64,000 bases of DNA from Clostridium pasteurianum (GTDB taxonomy: Bacteria > Bacillota > Clostridia > Clostridiales > Clostridiaceae). The stretch lies in assembly GCF_001705235.1 (NCBI RefSeq), contig NZ_MCGV01000001.1, forward strand, positions 1,426,001 to 1,490,000, in the 5' to 3' direction. How positions within the stretch are numbered: position 1 is the first letter of the stretch; the number at the start of each line of letters is the position of its first letter. The notes under the pieces were generated by a model that was not told where the DNA came from, made no database searches, and saw only the letters and a list, made by a program, of their open reading frames with translations. The position numbers were made by a program, and so were the translations under genes. This document shows, one piece after another, positions 7,716 to 15,880 of this stretch.

Positions 7716-8668
7716 AACTATGTATTAATGTCGTTAAAGTGTGTAAGATTGTCGGTTATAAACACGTCGACATTCAAGTTTAAAAACAATGTAGTCATTG
7801 ATATTACTTGCTTTTAAACTACGTAGCATTGTCGTATATTTGTTTCTCATGCTAATAAATTAGTTGTTATTACACATCTTTACCGACATTTTTACATACC
7901 TTCACCGACTTTTATACGTAGTTAAAATTGTGATTAAATGGCTTGTGGATATCTAAATACCATAAGAAGTGACATTGACATCTAGGTCTAAAATACTCTT
8001 TAATATATAAGTGAACTAGAATACTCAATAAATCTAAAAAGTGAATTACTGAACGCAATCATTGATAATACTATAGTATTTTTTATCAATATTATTTTGT
8101 TTATCGTATAAAAGCACCACATTTTCTTTGATTGCGTATTCTAAATATAATTTTACTGCGTCTTTTAATTCACCTTTTATTCACTTAAAAGTAACTATAA
8201 TTTTTAGTCCCAGATGTCACCTTGATACTTTTCGTACACTTTTACATTCTTTCGTAATTGACTTACATTTCTTCGTAATTGAGTTACTTTTATTCGTACA
8301 CTTCTCCATTTCTTCGTAATTGAAATCTGCAATCCATTGATATTACTAGATTTATATTTTCCACCAAATGATAATGTGATTAAAAAGCTTGATAAGAACA
8401 TTTTTATTATAGATTTTATTACTCTTAAATGATTTCCTAATGAAAATATAAGCTTTTTAATCACTTATATTAGTTCTACTATATATAACCAATGTACGTA
8501 AGATTGTCGTTAATTTATATTAAATATAATTCTTATTATAATATATTATTCATGCTGAAACCCTGTCATATCAATAATTACATCCTTATCACATAAGATA
8601 CTAAATGAATGTCGTATTACAAATTCAACCGACATTTTTACATAGTTTAACGACACTATTACGTAGTT
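7716..8668. repeat. nine dispersed about 22-bp iteron-like repeats (AACTACGTAAnAnTGTCGGTTAA)
   Basis: Plus-orientation copies begin near 7716, 7739, 7818, 8495 and 8601 (partial). Minus-orientation copies lie at 7880-7900, 7901-7923, 8625-8648 and 8646-8668. They form adjacent pairs, direct or end to end. The spacing and nearness to a HTH replication-type gene suggest initiator or partition sites. The stretch otherwise has no convincing gene. Confidence 0.6.
8231..8327. repeat. five tandem direct repeats, 20-21-bp period
   Basis: Units start with TTCGTAATTG or TTCGTACAC at 8231, 8251, 8272, 8293 and 8313, giving spacings of 20, 21, 21 and 20 bases. This is two helical turns, as in plasmid iterons. 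The 20-base steps break any reading frame, arguing against a protein heptad repeat. Confidence 0.65.
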
Positions 8669-8779
8669 ATAAAGATATTCTTTCATTCCTTTTGCGAACA
8701 TACATTCGATTTTTAAAAATAATTTTATTTTTTTACAGCACAAATACACCTATCTGTTTATATTTTTTGAAAAATTTGC

Positions 8780-8855
8780 TATAATAATAGGTGTTAAGTT
8801 TTTTTTATTAAGTTTTGGGAACTTATGGAGATGGTCACTCTATAGGTTCTTTTTA
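8780..8855 (+). ncRNA. possible short plus-strand RNA ending in an intrinsic terminator
   Basis: TATAAT at 8780-8785 is followed about 34 bases later by a hairpin, GAACTTATGGAG paired with CTCTATAGGTTC (8819-8849), then TTTTT. The T-run is on the plus strand only. An RNA of roughly 60 bases would run toward the 3' end of the 8864-9283 gene. The -35 is poor, so expression is uncertain. Confidence 0.35.
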
Positions 8856-8863
8856 TTTGTCGT

Positions 8864-9283
8864 TCATTCTCTTTGCCATGCAGTAAGTTTCTTTTCTAAA
8901 TCATTATAATCGTATTCTCTTTGTGAATAGTCATTAAAGTTATCAAGCTTATTTTTATATTTTTTATAAGCATTTTTAGCACTATTTACTGCTTTATTTA
9001 CTTTCTGTTGTATAACTTTCTTCAGCATTTTATAAATATTACTTATGCTGCCTCTTCTTTTTTTTTCTATATATCCTTTATCCTCTAGTTCTTTTAAATA
9101 ACGTTGTATTGTTCGTGTAGTACGATTTAATTGCTTACTTAAAGTTGCTTGACTAGGATAACAAGTGTGCTTTTGATTTCCATAGCAATAGGATTGTAGA
9201 AGTATATATAATCTAAATGCTCCGTTACTAAGGTCGGAGGTAATATCTTTATTCTGTACTATAGTAAAATTTCCGTTCATCAT
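8864..9283 (-). CDS. helix-turn-helix replication-type protein (HTH_36)
   Basis: 139 residues starting at MMNGNFTIV, directly after GGGGGAG. Residues 8-75 form a winged-HTH of the plasmid/phage replication class (LSNGAFRLYILLQSYCYGN, then PSQATLSKQLNRTTRTIQRY). A basic linker follows, then an acidic tail ending DLEKKLTAWQRE, common in firmicute element proteins. It is the last gene of the int operon. The iteron-like arrays start about 200 bases beyond its 3' end, so it is the best candidate to bind them. It could instead be a transcription factor. Confidence 0.7.
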   Translation of the reverse strand: MMNGNFTIVQNKDITSDLSNGAFRLYILLQSYCYGNQKHTCYPSQATLSKQLNRTTRTIQRYLKELEDKGYIEKKRRGSISNIYKMLKKVIQQKVNKAVNSAKNAYKKYKNKLDNFNDYSQREYDYNDLEKKLTAWQRE

Positions 9284-9293
9284 TATCTCCCCC

Positions 9294-9488
9294 TTAATAC
9301 CATTCAACAATGCCATTTGTCTTTTGATATACCCTAAGCCAGTTGTTATCTTTAAAAGTAACTTTAATTGCAACTCTTGTATGTTCCATGTCTATAGCAG
9401 TATAACTTTTAATTTCTTTTTGCATCTCTATAGATTGTTTTTTCTTATAATAGTTAAATAATCTTTCATGTATAGAAGGAGTTTCCAT
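9294..9488 (-). CDS. small hypothetical protein coupled to the integrase
   Basis: 64 residues. Its ATG overlaps the integrase stop codon (TAATG), so it is translationally coupled, and its own stop is followed immediately by the ribosome binding site of the next gene. The C-terminal part AIKVTFKDNNWLRVYQKTNG suggests a small beta-rich fold. The position between integrase and a HTH protein suggests an excisionase-like or accessory role, but no recognisable motif supports that. Confidence 0.6.
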   Translation of the reverse strand: METPSIHERLFNYYKKKQSIEMQKEIKSYTAIDMEHTRVAIKVTFKDNNWLRVYQKTNGIVEWY

Positions 9489-10444
9489 TATCTTTTACCC
9501 CCTCTTAAAGAGATATATTTCTTTTGTTTCAATTGGTCTAGTGGATTAAATGTACTAAAATCTTTCTGTAAATCAGAAGTAAACATATCTACGTAAATAC
9601 GTACCATATCTAACGAGGAATGACATAAAATTTTCTGTAAACGGAATATATCTCCTCCGCTCAAAATCCATTTTTTCGCAAATGTATGGCGGAATTTATG
9701 TACACCAGTCCTATTCACACCTCTGTCTCTATTATATTTAGCAATATTATGGGTCAATTGATTTCTTTTTAAAAAACCACCATAACTATTACAAAATAAA
9801 TAATCTTCTTCATTGTTAGCTTTTCTATATTTCAAATATTCCACTAATACTTGTTTTAAAGTTAAAGATAATGGAATAATCGTTTGCCTTCTATTTTTTG
9901 TGTGACGATAAGTTATTAAGTCGTTATCAAAATCTATATCCTTTATTTTTAAATTAATTAATGTTCCTGCACGCATCCCTGTCCCTATTAACGTATTTTC
10001 TATAGCCCATGTAGAGAATTCTTTAAAAGTAGCTCTCTTTACGTTCGGCTTCTTAAGTAATAAGTTCAATTCAAAATCTGTATAAGTATCAATAATTTCC
10101 TTATCCGCTTTTATTTTATTGATTTTAAATTGCTCCATATATCCTAAACTCTGACAATACTTGCAAAACGCACGTATAGCATTAAGATTAATATTTATTG
10201 TACTATCCTTTTCTGTTTTTCTTTCTTTAAGCCATAATATATATTCATCTATTGTCTCTTTTGTAACTTGATTAATTGGCGTTTCAGAATCTATAAACAT
10301 ATTAAATATATGAAAATAATCTTTATAAAATTTAATTGTAGAAGGTCTTAAATTTCTCACCTTCATGTTGAGAACAAATTCTTCGAAACAATTATCAATA
10401 GTTTTTATAGAACTTTTATTTATTAACGTTATTTTTTCTCTCAC
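9488..10444 (-). CDS. int: tyrosine recombinase / integrase
   Basis: About 318 residues. It has an N-terminal SAM-like core-binding domain (residues about 25-110, LRPSTIKFYKDYFHIFNMF) and a catalytic domain. The catalytic residues are visible in order: Arg in GTGMRAGTL, Lys in the TKNRRQ hairpin, His and Arg in HKFRHTF, His in LCHSSLDMVRIY and the Tyr there. GTG at 10444 is chosen because AAAGGTG lies eight bases before it. It abuts a tRNA-Leu 3' end, the likely attachment site, so it catalyses integration and excision of the element. Confidence 0.85.
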   Translation of the reverse strand: MREKITLINKSSIKTIDNCFEEFVLNMKVRNLRPSTIKFYKDYFHIFNMFIDSETPINQVTKETIDEYILWLKERKTEKDSTININLNAIRAFCKYCQSLGYMEQFKINKIKADKEIIDTYTDFELNLLLKKPNVKRATFKEFSTWAIENTLIGTGMRAGTLINLKIKDIDFDNDLITYRHTKNRRQTIIPLSLTLKQVLVEYLKYRKANNEEDYLFCNSYGGFLKRNQLTHNIAKYNRDRGVNRTGVHKFRHTFAKKWILSGGDIFRLQKILCHSSLDMVRIYVDMFTSDLQKDFSTFNPLDQLKQKKYISLRGGKR

Positions 10445-10498
10445 TTTATACACACCTTTCAAAATAATTTTTTAAGAAAGGTGCTAATTCTAATAAAA

Positions 10499-10549
10499 AA
10501 ATACACACTAGAATAATGAAAAAATCATTAAAAATTCTAGTGTGTATTT
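10499..10549 (-). terminator. terminator after tRNA-Leu
   Basis: A 14-16-bp stem (ATACACACTAGAAT / ATTCTAGTGTGTAT) with a 19-base loop is followed on the minus strand by a T-run. It lies between the tRNA and the integrase promoter region and separates their transcription. Ts on the other side make it possibly bidirectional. Confidence 0.65.
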
Positions 10550-10592
10550 TATAAATATATTCAGTTGTAAGCTATCGTAAAATAGCTTTATT

Positions 10593-10676
10593 TGGTGCGG
10601 ATAACAGGATTCGAACCTGCACGGCTAAGCCACTAATACCTGAAACTAGCGCGTCTGCCAATTCCGCCATATCCGC
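10593..10676 (-). tRNA. tRNA-Leu (anticodon CAG)
   Basis: An 84-base cloverleaf with encoded CCA. The acceptor GCGGATA pairs with TATCCGC. The anticodon arm has loop TTCAGGT, a long variable arm typical of Leu follows, and the T-loop is TTCGAAT. The anticodon is at 10640-10642. The integrase-bearing element adjoins its 3' end, so this is the presumed right attachment site. Confidence 0.95.
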
Positions 10677-10835
10677 AAAATACACAAATAAGTATATCAC
10701 TTAAAAGCTTAGATTTCAATTAATTTTGATTTATGTATACATCTTTTATAATAATAACTCTATTATTATTTAGCATAAATCATTTGAAAATTACGTCTCT
10801 ATTGTGTAAAATAAATACAATAAGGAGTTGATACA

Positions 10836-11870
10836 ATGCTTAACGTGCAAAAATTAAAATATTACTTACAAAACTTACTTGAAATAAGCAGTCCTTCAGG
10901 TTATACACATAATATAACTGATTACGTTAAGGAAGAATTTCATATACTTGAAGTACCATATAAACTCACAAATAAAGGAAATATAATAGCAACTTTAAAG
11001 GGAAAAAATACTGATTTTGAAAGAACTATATCTGCACATTTAGATACATTAGGCGCAATGGTAAAAGAAATAAAATCAAATGGTACCCTTGCTTTAACTC
11101 CTGTTGGTGGATACATGATGAATTCAATTGAAGGTGAAAATTGCAAAATAATAACAATGAATGAAAAAATATATACCGGTACAGTGCAAACAATAAAGCC
11201 TTCTATTCATATACATGAAGATGCAAGGGACTTAAAAAGGACACAAGAAAATATGGAAATAGTAATTGACGAGAGAGTGTCTTCAAAAGAAGATGTCGAA
11301 GCTCTTGGCATTAACGTAGGTGATTATATATGTTTTGATCCAAGAACCTCATTTACAGACAGCGGTTTTGTGAAAAGCAGGCATCTTGATGATAAAGCTA
11401 GTGCAGCCATAATTCTGTATGCCATAAAACATATCGTAGATAACCATATAGAACTTCCATATACCACAAATTTTTATTTAAGTACCTATGAAGAAATCGG
11501 CCATGGTGCAGCTGCAAGCATATCAGAAAAAACTGTAGAATTTCTTTCTGTTGATATGGGTGCACCCGGCACAGGACAGAATTCTTCAGAATTTACTACC
11601 TGTATATGTGCAAAAGACTCTTCTGGTCCTTATGATTATGATTTTAAAAAGAAGCTAGTAAATATATGCAAATCCAAGAATATTCCATATAGAATAGATA
11701 CCTATCCACACTATGGATCAGATGCCTCTGCTGCCTTAAGAAGTGGTTATGATATAAAAACTGCATTAATTGGAACCGGAGTTTATGCATCGCATGGGTA
11801 TGAGAGAACTCATATGGATGGAATAATCGCAACTTTAAATCTTTTAATAAATTATTGCTTGGAGAAATAA
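10836..11870 (+). CDS. M42 family metallo-aminopeptidase
   Basis: 344 residues of the M42 (glutamyl aminopeptidase/CelM-FrvX) family, cytoplasmic di-metal exopeptidases. Metal and catalytic motifs appear in order: SAHLDTLGAMV (His/Asp), SRHLDDKASAA (bridging Asp), TYEEIGHGA (Glu pair), VDMGAPG (Asp) and ASHGYERTH (His). Length is normal. AAGGAG precedes the ATG. Its last codons and stop lie inside the left arm of a 195-bp palindrome. Confidence 0.88.
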   Translation: MLNVQKLKYYLQNLLEISSPSGYTHNITDYVKEEFHILEVPYKLTNKGNIIATLKGKNTDFERTISAHLDTLGAMVKEIKSNGTLALTPVGGYMMNSIEGENCKIITMNEKIYTGTVQTIKPSIHIHEDARDLKRTQENMEIVIDERVSSKEDVEALGINVGDYICFDPRTSFTDSGFVKSRHLDDKASAAIILYAIKHIVDNHIELPYTTNFYLSTYEEIGHGAAASISEKTVEFLSVDMGAPGTGQNSSEFTTCICAKDSSGPYDYDFKKKLVNICKSKNIPYRIDTYPHYGSDASAALRSGYDIKTALIGTGVYASHGYERTHMDGIIATLNLLINYCLEK

Positions 11871-12055
11871 CAGTATTGAAGGAACGTTAAAAAAATTCTA
11901 TAAATCTAAGATAAAGAAATCGTAAAATCCTAAGATATTTCAATAACTCGCTGAAAAGAGGCTCAGACAAATTGAAATCTCTAAGTATTTTACGATTTTT
12001 TATCAAGATTTATTAAAATTTTTTTAAATCGTTCCTTCAACACTGTTATTTCTCC
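11861..12055. repeat. palindromic intergenic element, copy 1 (intact)
   Basis: The two 80-base arms are almost perfectly complementary, from GGAGAAATAACAG to CTGTTATTTCTCC, around a conserved asymmetric centre, AATAACTCGCTGAAAAG followed by GCTCAGACAAATT. The left arm begins inside the last codons of the M42 gene, and TAA of that gene is part of the stem. As RNA it would form a very long hairpin at the 3' end of the transcript. Confidence 0.8.
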
Positions 12056-12056
12056 T

Positions 12057-12375
12057 TGAGGGTAAAGCAAGGAAAAAATTCCTCCGTTCCTACGGAATTT
12101 TGGGCGTGAAGTTAGTTTAGCTTTAAATCATAAAAGCATTATGTATGCATAACTATCTAGTGAGCTTGTTTCTATTGTTGCAACGTGGCAGGCTGACATC
12201 GCTTCGCCCGTCAGCAGATAAAAGATTTTTCCTTTGGCAAAATCAAAGGACTCTAACTCTCCTATTAACAAGCAAAGCAATGTTAATAACCATTACTTCA
12301 GCTGCACCGATTGCAATCTTTTATAATGTTTTTCGCATGGGAGCGAAAAACATCTTCCTTGCCTTTACCCTCTAT
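12057..12375. repeat. module bounded by inverted GAGGGTAAAG(G)CAAGGAA ends
   Basis: GAGGGTAAAGCAAGGAA (from 12058) and TTCCTTGCCTTTACCCTC (to 12373) are inverted repeats. Each is followed inward by a small hairpin, ATTCCTCCG/CGGAATT-like on the left and GTTTTTCGC/GCGAAAAAC on the right. The middle has another hairpin (CTGACATCGCTTCG) also seen near 54745. No gene is credible here. Confidence 0.55.
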
Positions 12376-12500
12376 GTGAAATAGCAGTATTTTGTAAACG
12401 ATTTAAATAAAACTCAATAAGACTTTGCCTCAAATTATAAAAAGACTTAGATGTTTCAATTTGTCTGAGCTTCTTTTCAGCGAGTTATTAAACATCTAGC
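12376..12500. repeat. palindromic element, copy 2 (truncated)
   Basis: The left arm starts GTGAAATAGCAGTATTTTG and continues through the conserved centre, but the right arm stops after AAACATCTA near 12500. The sequence up to 12560 is a hairpin cassette (TTTTCCGC/GCGGAAGAAAA, then TTCCTTGCC). Confidence 0.65.
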
Positions 12501-12565
12501 CACTAATAAATTTTTAACCCAGATTTTCCGCAGCGGAGCGGAAGAAAATCTTCCTTGCCCTATCC

Positions 12566-12763
12566 TATGCGAAGTAACAGTATTTTGAGAACAATTTAAA
12601 TAAAACTCAATAAGACTTTGTCTAAAATTATAAAAAGACTTAGATGTTTCAATTTGTCTGAGCTTCTTTTCAGCGAGTTATTGAAACTTCTTAGTATTTT
12701 TATAATTTTAGGCTTAGTCTTATGAGTTTTATTTAATGTTCTAAAATACTGTTACTTCGCATA
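12566..12763. repeat. palindromic element, copy 3 (intact)
   Basis: The ends TATGCGAAGTAACAG and CTGTTACTTCGCATA are exact complements. The right end carries the last three codons and the stop of nth (minus strand). The centre is in the same orientation relative to nth as copy 1 is to the M42 gene. Confidence 0.8.
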
Positions 12764-13375
12764 TTCACATAATTCCTTTAGCCCACATTCTTGACATTTA
12801 GGATTTCTAGCCTTACATATCTGCCTACCATGCCATATTAGACAATGGTGCATTTTAATCCAATCCTTTTGGTTTATATTTTTCATGAGCTGCTTTTCAG
12901 TATCATACACATTTTCACTATGTGCGATTCCTATTCTATTGGAAACTCTAAACACATGTGTATCAACAGCAATAGTAGGTATTTTAAAAGCATTTGCCAT
13001 AACTACGTTTGCTGTTTTTCGTCCAACTCCAGGAAGTGAGGTTAACTCTTCCATTGTAGCCGGCACTTCACCATGAAATTTATCTATAAGTTCTCTGCAT
13101 GCACCGAGTATACTTTTACTTTTATTTTTATAAAGACCACAGCTTTTAATTTTTTCTTGAAGAGACTCTTCTGTAAGTTCAATAATTTTGTAAGGAGTGT
13201 TATATTCCTTAAAAAGTTTCTCTGTAACTAAATTTACCCTTTGATCAGTACATTGTGCACTTAGTATAGTAGAAATTAAAAGTTCAAATGGACTATTAAA
13301 ATTCAAAGCACACCCAGCTTCTGGATATAAGTCATAAAGTATTTTAACTACATCTTGTATCTCTTCCTGTTCTAT
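12752..13375 (-). CDS. nth: endonuclease III, probable AUA start
   Basis: A DNA glycosylase/AP lyase for oxidised pyrimidines. The HhH motif LPGVGRKTA holds the catalytic Lys, and the catalytic Asp is in VDTHVFR. The 4Fe-4S ligands are C-x6-C-x2-C-x5-C at the C-terminus. No ATG, GTG or TTG gives a full-length N-terminus. The first TTG would drop about 24 conserved residues (EEIQDVVKILYDLYPEAG region). The frame opens right after the plsC stop with ATA, five bases after AAGGTGG, giving 207 residues, the family length. An ATA start is therefore inferred. The stop is inside palindromic element copy 3. Confidence 0.85.
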   Translation of the reverse strand: MEQEEIQDVVKILYDLYPEAGCALNFNSPFELLISTILSAQCTDQRVNLVTEKLFKEYNTPYKIIELTEESLQEKIKSCGLYKNKSKSILGACRELIDKFHGEVPATMEELTSLPGVGRKTANVVMANAFKIPTIAVDTHVFRVSNRIGIAHSENVYDTEKQLMKNINQKDWIKMHHCLIWHGRQICKARNPKCQECGLKELCEYAK

Positions 13376-14095
13376 TTAAACCACCTTCTTCGTATACGAA
13401 TAAACCCCTCTGTATTCTTCTGGTATAAGTTCTGCAATTTTATACATTGCATCATCTATTACCCTTTTTTCGTAGTCTTTCTTATTTTCATCCTTATTCC
13501 TACTTCCAAAATAAAAAGGTTTGCCTATATTCACTTTGACTTTTGCATAATGAAAACTTTCATCATACATATTGCCTGATTTATCAATAGGCATAAGTTT
13601 TTCACTTCCACAAATTCCAACTGGCACTATAACTGCTTTGCCCATTTTTGCTATAAGTAATGGGCCCTTTTTAGCCTCTATCATCCCACCAGTTCTACTT
13701 CTTGTTCCTTCCGGAAATACAAATATATTATTCTTATTTCTTAATAACTTTATAATTCTAGAAATACCTTCTTTATCTGCAGTATTAGGTTTTATTGGAG
13801 TTGTTTTTACGCAATAAGTACCTAATTTTGTAATTGCATCTTTATTTAACTTAACTCCTGCTACAAATGTGACATCATAATCTTCCAATACCTTATTAAG
13901 AACTAATCCATCAGAATTGCTTAAATGATTGCCAATAAACATAATGGGAGTATTAATTCCCTTTAAATTTTCCATACCCCTAACTTGTATGTCAGCATAT
14001 TTTTTTAAATACATTTTTAAAATATTTCTGCTCAAAAAACCTGTTACGGTATCCGGTAGTAATTCAATAATTTTAGCTACTACAGGAGAAATCAT
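13376..14095 (-). CDS. plsC: 1-acyl-sn-glycerol-3-phosphate acyltransferase
   Basis: 239 residues starting MISPVVAKIIE, with GGTGGAAG upstream. PlsC/LPLAT motifs are NHLSNSD (the H-x4-D catalytic pair) and FPEGTRSR (glycerophosphate binding). It acylates lysophosphatidic acid to phosphatidic acid at the membrane. Its stop codon abuts the proposed ATA start of nth, so the two are coupled. Confidence 0.85.
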   Translation of the reverse strand: MISPVVAKIIELLPDTVTGFLSRNILKMYLKKYADIQVRGMENLKGINTPIMFIGNHLSNSDGLVLNKVLEDYDVTFVAGVKLNKDAITKLGTYCVKTTPIKPNTADKEGISRIIKLLRNKNNIFVFPEGTRSRTGGMIEAKKGPLLIAKMGKAVIVPVGICGSEKLMPIDKSGNMYDESFHYAKVKVNIGKPFYFGSRNKDENKKDYEKRVIDDAMYKIAELIPEEYRGVYSYTKKVV

Positions 14096-14225
14096 ATTCA
14101 ACTTCCACCTTTCAAAAGCACTTTAAAATATTAATCTATATAATAATTTTATATATAACAAAATTTATTATAATTTAATTTTCCTAAAAAGTCTAATGTT
14201 AATATTATTTCCAGTATAAATATTA

Positions 14226-14257
14226 AAAATCGAAAGGGCATAAACCATTTCGATTTT
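14226..14257 (-). terminator. terminator downstream of cysE
   Basis: AAATCGAAA pairs with TTTCGATTT across a 12-base loop, with T-runs on both strands. It lies just past the cysE stop on the minus strand. Confidence 0.6.
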
Positions 14258-14274
14258 TTTAAATTTCTAAAATT

Positions 14275-14844
14275 TTAGCGATCCTTTTCATTACAATAAT
14301 TATTGAAATCAATTATTTTTTCTTTCTTACTACTGGGAGGAATAATTCTAGCAGGAATTCCAACAGCTGTACTGTTAGGTGGTACATCCTTAAGAACAAC
14401 AGCATTTGCACCTACCTTGCATCCATCACCAAGTTTTATAGGTCCTAAAACTTTGGCTCCTGAACCTATGAATACATTGTTTCCAACAGTTGGATGCCTT
14501 TTACCTTTTTCTTTTCCTGTTCCACCAAGAGTAGAACCATGATACATAATAACATTGTCACCAACTTCAGCAGTCTCACCTATTACAACACCCATACCAT
14601 GATCAATGAAAAGCCCTTTGCCTATTTTTGCACCTGGATGAATCTCTATTCCTGTAAGTCCTCTGCCAATTTGAGAAAATAACCTAGCAATAAAAAACAT
14701 ATTATGCTTATAAAAAAAATGTCCCATTCTATACCATATAAGAGCATGTACACAAGGGTACAGTAAAAAAACTTCAAGTCCATTTCTGGCTGCAGGATCA
14801 TTTTCTAAAACTCTTCTTATATCATATCTTATTGATTTAAACAT
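14275..14844 (-). CDS. cysE: serine O-acetyltransferase
   Basis: 189 residues starting [20 protein letters not shown], with GGAG seven bases upstream. The N-terminal helical part is followed by a left-handed beta-helix of hexapeptide repeats: [22 protein letters not shown], then [15 protein letters not shown]. The catalytic His/Asp motif FIDHGMG is present. It makes O-acetylserine from serine and acetyl-CoA, the first step of cysteine synthesis. The leader is a Cys-specific T-box, so expression should rise when tRNA-Cys is uncharged. Confidence 0.9.
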   Translation of the reverse strand: MFKSIRYDIRRVLENDPAARNGLEVFLLYPCVHALIWYRMGHFFYKHNMFFIARLFSQIGRGLTGIEIHPGAKIGKGLFIDHGMGVVIGETAEVGDNVIMYHGSTLGGTGKEKGKRHPTVGNNVFIGSGAKVLGPIKLGDGCKVGANAVVLKDVPPNSTAVGIPARIIPPSSKKEKIIDFNNYCNEKDR

Positions 14845-14886
14845 ACTAGCACTCCTTATCAAAACCGCATTTGACAAAAAAATAAA

Positions 14887-15135
14887 AGACTCCATCTCAC
14901 TAGAGACGAAGTCTTACTCGCTATTCCACTCTAAATTAAAGCACATATAATGCTCTAATACTGTAACGGGTATTCCCGCATCATCCTACTAAATTTCAAA
15001 TGATGTACTCCAAAGTGCACTTCATACAACTTCCATTTAGGAATTTCGCAGCTTGCATTCCCTCTCTTAAAATTTCCATCGTATTACTTTACTTTATCAA
15101 AGTATTCTTTACTATTTTACTAAGAATTAATTCTA
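14887..15135 (-). promoter_or_regulatory. T-box riboswitch, cysteine-specific, for cysE
   Basis: On the minus strand the T-box core AGAGTGGAATAGCGAG precedes a terminator (AGACTTCGTCTC / GAGATGGAGTCT, then T-run) at 14887-14915. Upstream, a specifier loop contains TGC at 15017-15019 within GAAGTGCACT. The downstream gene makes the cysteine precursor, matching the specifier. Confidence 0.85.
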
Positions 15136-15140
15136 CTTAT

Positions 15141-15168
15141 ATTATATACATTATTAAACTTTTGTCAA
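15141..15168 (-). promoter_or_regulatory. promoter of the cysE T-box transcript
   Basis: TTGACA (15163-15168) and TATAAT (15141-15146) on the minus strand are 16 bases apart. It lies immediately after the sleB stop codon. Confidence 0.7.
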
Positions 15169-15175
15169 CACACTT

Positions 15176-15880
15176 TTACCGACAAAATCTATGTTTACCT
15201 ATAATCTTTATAAGCGGTCTTGACCATATCCAAGCACTTGTGGCAGTAGCTGGATTAAAGTAGTAAATAGCTCCTCCTGAAGGGTCCCATCCATTTAAAG
15301 CATCTCTCGCTGCATTAATAGAACTTTGCTCCATATTTGCATGAATTTGACCATCTACAATTGCAGTAAAAGCTCCCGGTTGGTATATTACTCCCGCTAT
15401 GGTTGATGGAAATTTAGGATTTCTTGTTCTATTTATAACTGTAGCACCAACAGCAACTTGACCTGCATATGGCTCACCTCTAGCCTCTCCATTTATGAGC
15501 CTTGCTAATAAATTTAAATCATGACTATAATTTGAATATTTAGTTCCTGTAGTAGTTACTGTTCCACTTGGAAGCCCTAGTGCTGCAAGAGTCGCACTTC
15601 CAGCTACACCATCTGGTGAAATTCCAACTTTTCTCTGAAAACTTTTAACTGCAGTATAAGTTGAATATCCATACTTTCCATCAACACTGCCTTTGTAATA
15701 TCCCCAATTTCTAAGTTTTGTTTGAATTCGAACTACTCCATTTCCACTTGAACCATATTTATATGTAATGGCCTTTACTGCATTATTATAAGGCAGAAGC
15801 CAGACATATATGCTAAAATACGATAAAATTACAGCCATACACATAGCTATACTTCTTTTATACTTTAAAATTTGCTTCAT
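15176..15880 (-). CDS. sleB: spore cortex-lytic enzyme SleB
   Basis: 234 residues. The N-terminal signal/anchor segment is at residues 10-30. A peptidoglycan-binding domain lies near 48-105 (VVRIQTKLRNWGYYKGSVDG), followed by a SleB-type hydrolase domain from about 125 with INGEARGEPYAGQVAVGAT and its catalytic Glu. It ends in the usual IGKHRFC-type tail. It is a lytic transglycosylase that degrades spore cortex during germination. A GGAGG box lies upstream. No ypeB gene adjoins it. It fits with the ger genes at 55-58.8 kb. Confidence 0.85.
   Translation of the reverse strand: MKQILKYKRSIAMCMAVILSYFSIYVWLLPYNNAVKAITYKYGSSGNGVVRIQTKLRNWGYYKGSVDGKYGYSTYTAVKSFQRKVGISPDGVAGSATLAALGLPSGTVTTTGTKYSNYSHDLNLLARLINGEARGEPYAGQVAVGATVINRTRNPKFPSTIAGVIYQPGAFTAIVDGQIHANMEQSSINAARDALNGWDPSGGAIYYFNPATATSAWIWSRPLIKIIGKHRFCR

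Noticed and set aside
8204-8464. 86-codon minus-strand frame with heptad-like Gln/Leu/Arg repeats
   Set aside because: It runs through the tandem iteron array. The 20-base steps do not keep a heptad frame, there is no ribosome binding site, and the array is better explained as DNA binding sites.
8546-8749. 67-codon minus-strand frame
   Set aside because: It overlaps two inverted iteron-like repeats, lacks a ribosome binding site and has no protein-like conservation.
1-9487. Left attachment site of the tRNA-Leu element
   Set aside because: No repeat of the tRNA-Leu 3' end (GGATTCGAACCTGC on the plus strand) is visible to the left, so the boundary lies outside the window.
12145-12384. 79-codon plus-strand frame between M42 gene and nth
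   Set aside because: It lies wholly within the repeat module and ends in a palindromic copy; no start signal.
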